64,000 nucleotides of DNA, taken from the NCBI GenBank assembly GCA_019925095.2, contig CM034398.1:11423001-11487000 (forward strand), read 5' to 3'. Positions 57,638-64,000 of the stretch are shown in pieces; position 1 is the stretch's first letter, and the number at the start of each line of letters is the position of its first letter. A program made the position numbers and the translations under genes. The DNA comes from Dendrolimus kikuchii. Its lineage: Eukaryota > Arthropoda > Insecta > Lepidoptera > Lasiocampidae. A model generated the notes under the pieces. It did no database searches and was not told where the DNA came from. It was given only the letters and a program-made list of their open reading frames with translations.

Positions 57638-58180
57638 ACTAAGCCATGCCCGCGACTTCGTCCACGTTTGACTTGAAATACCCGCGCGATTTCCGGGACA
57701 AAAAGTACTACAGCTTTTAAATAAAGAATATTAGTTATCGTTTTAATGAAACCTGTGAATAAGCTAATTTTTATGCACCCGAACAACTACAAACCGCTCC
57801 TGGGAAATTGCCCCCGGGAGTCCCAGGATAAAAATATCACACATTTATTACATAAAAGGTATGGATCAGGGAAAAATCACATTGGAATTCGACTTTTTTT
57901 TAATATGGCCATTTGAAATAATTCCTAGAAGAAATCCCGCGCAATTCCCAGGACAAAGTGTAGCTCAGGTTTTAAGTCTAAGAATTAGCTGTCGATCAGC
58001 AAAACCGCATCGAAATTGGCCCGGTAGTTTTATGTGAATCCCGAATAAACAGACAAACTGACAATCAGACAAGAAATCTAAAAAAAATGTATCGTTTATT
58101 AGTCTATGCCAATTGTCTTTTTTAAATAGCTTTAATGTAAAGACACGGCATGTTTACAATTTTATAAATATAATTATAGT
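57638..58180 (-). mobile_element. Helitron-like element, 'TATCCTAG' family
   Basis: Plus strand: GCCCGCGACTTCGTCCACG, GCGCGATTTCCGGGAC, two more CGGG blocks, CTGTCGATCAGC, then ACGGCATGTTTACAATTTT. The terminal CTAG is changed (CTAAG). Preceded by the CCGCGTCTG unit at 57515. A maT transposon starts about 10 bp after it. Confidence 0.65.
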
Positions 58181-58190
58181 TGAGTGTATA

Positions 58191-59465
58191 TACCTAGTCT
58201 TGCCATATATATTGTAAGAAAGATTTTTTTTCTATTGCAAATAACATTTATAATTTTTACAGTGTGTTAGTTTAATACATACATATAAAACAATTTAAAA
58301 TGTAAAAAGCTTATTCGAAGTGGTCTCCATTGGCTGCAATACAGTCTTTTAAACGTTGAGACCAGTTATCAATAGAAGCACGCACTCTTTCTATGGGAAA
58401 ATTCTTCACTGCCAATCGTATGGATTGTTTTAGGGACTACAAATTATCATGGCGTTTAGAGCAAGCCGTACTCACTAAAACTGACCATAAATCATAATCC
58501 AGCGGATTAAGATCGGGACTAGACGACGGCCAGTCTTCAGCTCTGATGAAGTCCGAAACGTTCGTTTCCAACCAAGGCTGCGTGGACAGAGCTTTATGAC
58601 CCAGCGCCGAGTCTTGCTGGAAGGACCATTCTTGGTTATTGAACATGATGTTGTTAAGGGGCTTAACTACTTTCTCAAGAATGATATCTTGATACACTTG
58701 TGCCGATGTTTTGATACCTTTTTCATAAAAATATGGCTCAGTCACTCCTTCATAGCTAACACCCCACCAAACCATCACTGAAGACGGATAATGCCCACGT
58801 TGCACTCTGTCGACTAATTGAGAAGCTTCCTTAGAGCTTTGAGCATAAATACGGTCATTTTGTTTGTTAAAATGTTGCTCGATTGTAAAAATGTTCTCAT
58901 CCGTAAACAATTTTTTTCTGTGTCCTCCCTTTGCGTACCGCTTCAGTAGTTGTTTCGATTTTACCACCCTATTCTTTTTTAAATTATGAGTTAAGAAATT
59001 ACCAGTGCGTCTCTAAAGCCCATAAAGGCTGCAAGTCCTAAGTCATCTTTTAAAATACGTGAAATGGTTCTAGGTGATATCTTTATCTCCCGAAATAAAA
59101 TCTTTTGCTTTCGGGCAGGATTTCTTCGAATTCTTTCCCTTACTGCTTTGACCACCTTTTTTGTACGAACACTACATGGACGGCCAGATCTTTTTCTGTC
59201 ACAAACAGAGAAGGTCTCATTGTACCTATTAATAGCCCGGTACACAAACATTTGACTAATACCAAGCGTATGGAGAGTTTTAAAAATTGCATTCGGTTCT
59301 CTTTATCGCCCTACTACATTTTAATATCGCAAAATGTTGTACAATGTATTGGCGCCAAAATTATAAAACACAATGAATAATCATATAAAAATGACATATT
59401 GCAAATTCAAATGTAATATTTTGTTTCTTTTTAATTGTAACAGTATATATGGCCAGACTAAGTAT
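58191..59465 (-). mobile_element. maT-type (DD37D) transposon copy 2, complete ends
   Basis: Left end TACCTAGTCTTGCCATATA; right end (minus strand) TACTTAGTCTGGCCATATA; TA next to both. About 1.27 kb. Matches the interrupted copy at 18805. Intron of gene B, same direction as the gene. Confidence 0.9.
58311..59319 (-). pseudogene. maT transposase pseudogene copy 2
   Basis: The ATG at 59319 is followed at once by two TAG codons where copy 1 has Glu-Arg. The helix-turn-helix region and RKRSGRPCS are readable. Near 59020 a short insertion shifts the frame. From 58967: VVKSKQLLKRYAKGGHRK, the first Asp in FTDEN (usually DEK), WSFQQDSALGHKA with the second Asp, and SSPDLNPLDYD with the third; 37 residues separate the last two, which defines the DD37D or maT group. 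It runs to NGDHFE and TAA at 58311. Confidence 0.9.
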
Positions 59466-59643
59466 ATACATACTCTATTTTATATGAAAGTAAAATAGAG
59501 CTACTTCCTAGGGAAAAATTCTAGTTAACGACAAAATTTACTTTCGTATAATTTTACTATTGTTAGTGATATAAGTTATATTTAGATATAAATAAATAAA
59601 ACAGAATATTGACTATTATAAATGTATTCACTATTTTCTGCAT

Positions 59644-59697
59644 AATATTCTGATTTAAATTTTACTTGTCCTCAAGTAAAATTTAAATCAGAATATT
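59644..59697. repeat. Perfect 25-bp inverted repeat, 4-base loop
   Basis: Arms 59644-59668 and 59673-59697 are exact complements (left arm starts AATATTCTGATTTAAATT). CAGAATAT.TGACTATT occurs both upstream (59602) and just after the right arm (59689). Confidence 0.95.
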
Positions 59698-60419
59698 TGA
59701 CTATTCCTTTTACACAACCTTGGTCATGAACCGATTATCTTGACATGTATGCATGTCCCTTTGACAATGAGGAAAATATAAAATAAAAGTCTTTCAATAA
59801 ACGGTTGATATTTTTTATCCCGGAAAAACGTACAGTGTCTGTGGTATGCGGACGGAAAGATTAAAAATCAAATTACGTAAGAAATTTCCACGCAGCTTTA
59901 CGAACTAGCAAACAAATATTTATGCATTATGTGGATTTTCCAACATGGATTTATGTGAACAAGAACACGTAGTTCATTTATGTTTGTAACCATAACTGCA
60001 GTATTATTATAATCTGTATTCTACTTTTGCGTCATCGTTGTAATTGGCATATTGATGATTACAGGCTCCATTTTTTAACTACGATCGCTGTAAAAAATAT
60101 CACTTCTTGCCTTTAAATGTCAGACGCAATATAAATGGTATTTGTTGTTTTGCTGAAGTTAGTTTGAGGTGACATTGATTGTCCAAAATTAATCTCAAAA
60201 ATAATTGCGGAGCAATCAACTTGGTGCAAGGGATTACTCCACACACGATTAGTAAATAACAATTATATAAAAAATGCCTCTACTACACGAAGCCCATATT
60301 TTTTCAACAAAATATCAGTAAAATGAAATCTACCTTTGTCTACACTGCAAATTCAGTTAAGCACATAATGGATCAAGAATTTTTTGGAGTGACAAAGAAT
60401 TGATAATTATAATAGGTAT

Positions 60420-60640
60420 AATTGACGGCCTCTGTGGTTGAACGGGCCAAGTCTTTGCCGGGTGAGCTTACTGCATCGCAGAGGCTCGGGGTTCGATTCC
60501 TGGCCTGGTGAATTTCATAAACGAATTTAACATTATTTGCCATGATTTGGGGGTCTGGTATCAGCTCCAGAGTGGTCCATAGTGTAATATCCATAATACA
60601 AGCTTAACTTGCTTTGGTTGAGAATAATATACAATGTGCG
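60420..60640 (+). mobile_element. tRNA-derived SINE, copy 2
   Basis: A box TGTGGTTGAACGGG and perfect B box GGTTCGATTCC about 60 bases later, followed by AATTTCATAAACG, GGGGGTCTGGTATCAGCTCC and AGAGTGGTCC. Same body as the copy at 9478. The 3' end is not sharp. The 73-codon frame on the other strand is a by-product. Confidence 0.85.
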
Positions 60641-60703
60641 TGTTTCTCTGCCGAATATCATCAATCTATAATATTTAAATGCCGTGTTTGTACATTGAAG
60701 CTA

Positions 60704-61937
60704 ATAGGTTGGGGAAAAAGTCTTTTCGCATTCTAATATGTATGAACTTGTAATAAGATCTCTTTGGCTATACCATTTGTATCTGGCTGGTTTTGGTATC
60801 ACTAAAAAGTTTTAATTTTAAAGAAGACAATTCCAAATTAGATAAATGTGTGATTTTCATTTGTTTTTCTTGTTGTTAAATTGAGTAAATCTAATGAAGA
60901 AATTCGATACATTTTAAAATTTTCCTACAAAAAAGGTAAAAATGCAACACAAGCCGCGAAAAAAATTTGTGATGTTTATGGACCTAATTCAGTATCTGTG
61001 AGAGTAGCGCAAATTTGGTTTAAGCGTTTTCAATCCGGAAATTTAGATATCAAAGATGCACGTCGCTCTGGTCGCCCTGTTACGGACAAAATTGATGCCA
61101 TTTTTGAAAAACGTGGAGCAAGATCGGCATATTAGTAGTTACGATGTAGCTGGAGAACTGGGAATTGACCACAAAACGGTTTTGGCGCATTTGAAAAAAG
61201 CTGGGTACACAAAAAAGGCCCGATATTTGGGTGCCTCATGAGCTCACTAAAAGAAACCTAATGAACCGTGTACTCATTTGTGATTCTTTATTACAACGTA
61301 ATGAAACTGAACCATTTTTGAAGAAGCTGATAACTGGTGATGAAAAGTGTATCACGTACGACAAGAACGTGCGAAAAAGATCGTGGTCAAAGGCCGGTCA
61401 GGCTTCACAGACTGTGGCGAAACCCGGGTTAACTCGCAACAAGGTGATGCTGTGTGTATGGTGGGATTGGAAGGGCATTATTCATTATGAGCTGTTACCG
61501 CCAGGCAGGACCATCGATTCTGAACTGTATTGCGAACAACTGATGAGATTGAAGCAAAAAGTTGAGAGAAAGCGGCCGGAATTAATCAACAGAAGGGGTG
61601 TGGTTTTTCACCATGACAACGCTAGAGCTCACATATCTTTAGCCACTCAGCAAAAATTACGAGAGTTTGGCTGGGAGGTGTTAATGCATCCGCCGTATAG
61701 TCCTGACCTTGCGCCTTCAGATTTTTACCTGTTTCGGTCTCTGCAGAATTCCTTAGGCAGTGTCAGGTTAACATCACAAGAGGACTGCCAAAATCACTTG
61801 TCGCAGTTTTTTTTATCAGAAGCCCCAAAATTTTTATAGCAATGGGATCACGTCCCTACCTACAAGATGACAAAAAGTTATCCCACAAAATGGCACCTAC
61901 ATACTTTAGTCAAATATAAACTTTTCCCCCAACCTAA
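60704..61937 (+). mobile_element. mariner DNA transposon (DD34D), copy 2, nested
   Basis: A 1234-bp element with inverted ends ATAGGTTGGGGAAAAAGTC and (minus strand) TTAGGTTGGGGGAAAAGTT, flanked by TA. Same family as 5787-7039. Lies in an intron of yellow gene B, opposite to the gene. Confidence 0.93.
60881..61900 (+). pseudogene. mariner transposase pseudogene, copy 2
   Basis: The start codon is TTG where ATG is expected, followed by SKSNEEIRYILKFSYKKG and a helix-turn-helix. The frame shifts after DAIFEK and again before WVPHELT, near 61110 and 61215. The long part (61231-61839) holds the catalytic Asp residues in GDEKC (the usual Trp is Cys), HHDNARAH and YSPDLAPSD with 34-residue spacing. 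A third shift follows near 61810. It is less riddled with stops than copy 1, so a younger or later-dying copy. Confidence 0.9.
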
Positions 61938-62784
61938 TATTAACAAAAGCACCTGGAATACACAATATAAACGATGGAGAATACGATGCATTTTTTTAAA
62001 TGTCTTTTTACTGTTTGTCAGTTTCTCTGTTTGTTCGGCATTCACGTAAAAACTACTGGGCCCATTTCGATGCGGTTCTCGCCGATCAACAGCAAATCTT
62101 TTGACTTAAAATCTCTGCTACTTTTATCCCGGGAATCCAACGGGTTTTTTTTGGGAATTATTTAAAATGGCCAATTAAAGAAAATGAATCTTGTTACTGA
62201 TCGATAGCAAATTTTATATAATAAAATATGTGATATGTTTTATCCCGGGAATCGTGCGGGGATTTTCCCGGGAGCAGTTTGTAATTGTTCAGATGCCTGC
62301 ATTAGATTATTCCGGCACAGTTTTCACTAAAACTGTAAAGCACATTCTTTTTTAAATGCTGTGGTTACGTGTCCCGGAAATCTCACGGGAATTTGAAGTC
62401 AAGCACGGACGAAATCGCGGGCATATCCTAATATACGTATCCTGTATATATTAAATACCAATTGGTAAAGGCTTGTTATCAGCATTTTTATAAATATTGT
62501 TTAAGTTTATTTTTGCATACAGTTTATAAATATCGATGATTGTCCGATCACAATATTCCCCGGCCTTTATCACAATACAGGCCCATGGCACTTCCACAGG
62601 CAATTGCCAGTAATTTGAAAAAATCATTAAAATAAAATCCTGATAGCATGTATACTTTTATAGAGATAAATCTATACATGCCATTAGGATTTCATTTTAA
62701 TAATTTTTTCAAGGTTCCATAACTTAGTTACTATATTAACTATTATCTATATTATTATTAATATTATTATACTATATATATTGT

Positions 62785-63098
62785 TATCCGTGCAGGGACG
62801 GAGAAAGAATACAATTTCCTGCGGCCGGGCGGCCTGTCGTAAGAGGCGACTTAATAACCCACAGCCAGGTGGTAGGGCATTTACCCGACTGGATGGCTAC
62901 CACCCCTGGTCTAAAGTATGTCGCCATAACAACCTTGAGTTGTGTTCCGGCATTAGTGACCAGATTCCAGTCTCCCTTAAGAGAGGAGCAGCGCATTTGT
63001 ACCAATTTTGGTGTTGCAAATGTCCATAGGCGATGGTAACCGCTTTCCATCAAGTGGGCCGTCTGCCTGTCTGCTGATCTCCTGCAATAAAAAAAAAA
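62785..63098 (+). mobile_element. 310-bp SINE-like retroposon, full copy
   Basis: Starts TATCCGTGCAGGGACGGAG, ends GCAATAAAAAAAAAA. Shows all family landmarks. No clear target duplication. It lies 170 bp downstream of a gene B exon in the intron. Confidence 0.88.
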
Positions 63099-63266
63099 CT
63101 TCAAAGGTAAATAACAATTGAGAAAATTTAGTTACAAAATAAAATAAATATTACAAAAATCATAATATGCTTATAATTTTTCATGGATGAGATCGACCAC
63201 ATTACACAGATGTAGACATGTAATAATATAAGTAAAGTATAGGTACATCTAATCCAGGCTATTTAC

Positions 63267-63461
63267 CTGTGTGCATTAGTAACAGGATTCCACGCAGCGA
63301 TTGCGGTCTCTGTCAAAGGACTGAAAATGATGGTATCATCGCGAGGGTCTACTGCAATTCCCAACCCCTGAGAGGATTTCCGGCCAACCAAGTTGACGGG
63401 AAGGTCAGAACCTTCCGCTGGAGGACCTGAAGCTAGGACCGCCGTCGATACGCTGAACAAT
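63267..63461 (-). CDS. yellow/MRJP gene B, antepenultimate coding exon (first visible)
   Basis: The minus strand has CTTTGCAG, a 195-bp exon, and a GTAAAT donor. It enters with the last base of a split codon and leaves two bases (AG). The 64 whole codons read LFSVSTAVLASGPP, then LVGRKSSQGLGIAVDPRDD and IIFSPLTETAIAAWNPVTNA. This is the yellow/MRJP block SVSTxxLR ... GxRxxQSxxxAxD ... FFxLxxxxAIxCWxP. Together with the two later exons it gives about 143 C-terminal residues. All earlier exons lie beyond 64000. The propeller blade signature is intact and there is no stop. Confidence 0.95.
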
Positions 63462-64000
63462 CTGCAAAGGAAAGACAAGCATGATTACTAAATTATACGA
63501 GGATCTGAGAGTTCTTTAAAATAAACAATTTTTAATGTAAAACTAATATTTACATTACTTTCTTGGCAAAACAATAAGCGAGTCTACTTAATAGTTATTT
63601 TTAACTAACTGTGCGTTGTAGTATGGAATGAGATAGGTGTAACTAAATTCTCAAAATATGTTACAATCGAGCTCAAACTTAAATTATAAATTGGAAATGT
63701 TTGCGCAAACTGAAATTTGAGATATTATACTACCCAAACAAAAAGTTATTTGCATTGCACGCATTGCTATGCGTATGCGCATTGGTATAGTACCCGCATT
63801 GGTATAGTACCCGCATAAGTACCCGGAACTAAATATATTAACGGCAGCCTATCTGCCGATTGACCTACAAACTGACTTCCAATGAATACTTACGATTGAT
63901 GCTCAATAAATATTACTACAATGATTCGCAATGTACATAAAATCATAAACGCATCGGCGTTGACATCCAGAGTGGCAATGAGGCCAGCATTTTGGGAACG
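63462..64000 (-). other. Intron of gene B reaching the right edge
   Basis: AT-rich. At 63779-63815 an 18-bp unit (GCATTGGTATAGTACCC) is repeated about twice. Near 63893-64000 the minus strand has an open frame ending in a good donor (ATC then GTAAGT) with the right phase to join the next exon, but its residues (AGLIATLDVNADAF) do not resemble yellow proteins, so I do not call an exon. Confidence 0.5.

Larger units (their letters stand above)
60665..62431 (+). mobile_element. Helitron-like element, 'TATCCTAG' family, split by a mariner
   Basis: The part 60665-60703 reads TCTATAATATTTAAATGCCG, then TGTTTGTACATTGAAGCTA; the part from 61938 continues TATTAACAAAAGCACCTGGA, ACGATGGAGAATACGATGCA and the rest of the family to GCGGGCATATCCTAA (usual end CTAG). 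Joining them at the TA gives the family sequence, so the mariner inserted into this Helitron. Confidence 0.85.

Noticed and set aside
60425..60500. Possible tRNA gene (A and B boxes)
   Set aside because: No acceptor stem or anticodon arm can be folded, and the same unit with a tail recurs at 9478; it is a SINE head.
63893..64000. Minus-strand open frame ending in GTAAGT, phase-compatible with the next yellow gene B exon
   Set aside because: The residues do not match the expected yellow block before LFSVST (a HPLAS-type motif), and a one-in-three phase match is weak. Sequence beyond 64000 would decide.

Overview
This window looks like chromosomal DNA from a moth or butterfly (Lepidoptera). 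It is AT-rich with long introns. It carries tandem genes of the insect yellow / major royal jelly protein (MRJP) family and is dense in transposon types common in Lepidoptera: Helitron-like elements ending in CTAG, RTE and R1-clade LINEs, mariner and maT transposons, and a tRNA-derived SINE. Species cannot be named from the sequence. No prokaryotic operon, CRISPR array, rRNA or functional tRNA gene was seen.

Host genes: both recognisable genes lie on the minus strand and are cut by the window edges. Yellow gene A keeps its first four coding exons (7873-7663, 3957-3788, 811-647, 240-69), with a signal peptide, canonical GT/AG sites and matching phases; it continues beyond position 1. Yellow gene B keeps its last three coding exons (63461-63267, 57066-56934, 53681-53577) and begins beyond position 64000. 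Reading the minus strand, gene B ends at 53.6 kb and gene A starts at 7.9 kb. They are tandem paralogues about 46 kb apart, and I see no convincing host gene between them.

Layout: 0-8 kb is gene A, whose introns hold a foldback repeat, two Helitron-like elements and a dead mariner. 8-13 kb has truncated retroposons, a palindrome pair and unique AT-rich DNA. 13.6-16.8 kb is one near-complete RTE-clade LINE with a perfect 13-bp target duplication. 18-23.5 kb is a layered transposon cluster (Helitron, maT transposon, SINE-like copies, MITE, R1-clade fragments). 26.5-28.3 kb is a Helitron split by an RTE fragment. 29-38 kb holds truncated RTE tails, a (TA)n microsatellite, a 58-bp minisatellite and more Helitrons. 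38.4-40.9 kb is a decayed hAT transposase gene interrupted by a 320-bp SINE-like insertion. 42-47 kb has MITE-like elements, including a 1.5-kb element with terminal inverted repeats. 47-51.5 kb is largely unique. 51.6-64 kb carries the end of gene B, whose introns hold LINE fragments, a minisatellite, a maT transposon, and a mariner nested in a Helitron.

Every transposase or reverse-transcriptase frame seen is broken by stops or frameshifts, so the window shows dead elements rather than an active system. The most informative features are structural: target-site duplications, nested insertions, a paralogous empty site, and several near-perfect hairpins. I found no convincing undescribed biological system.
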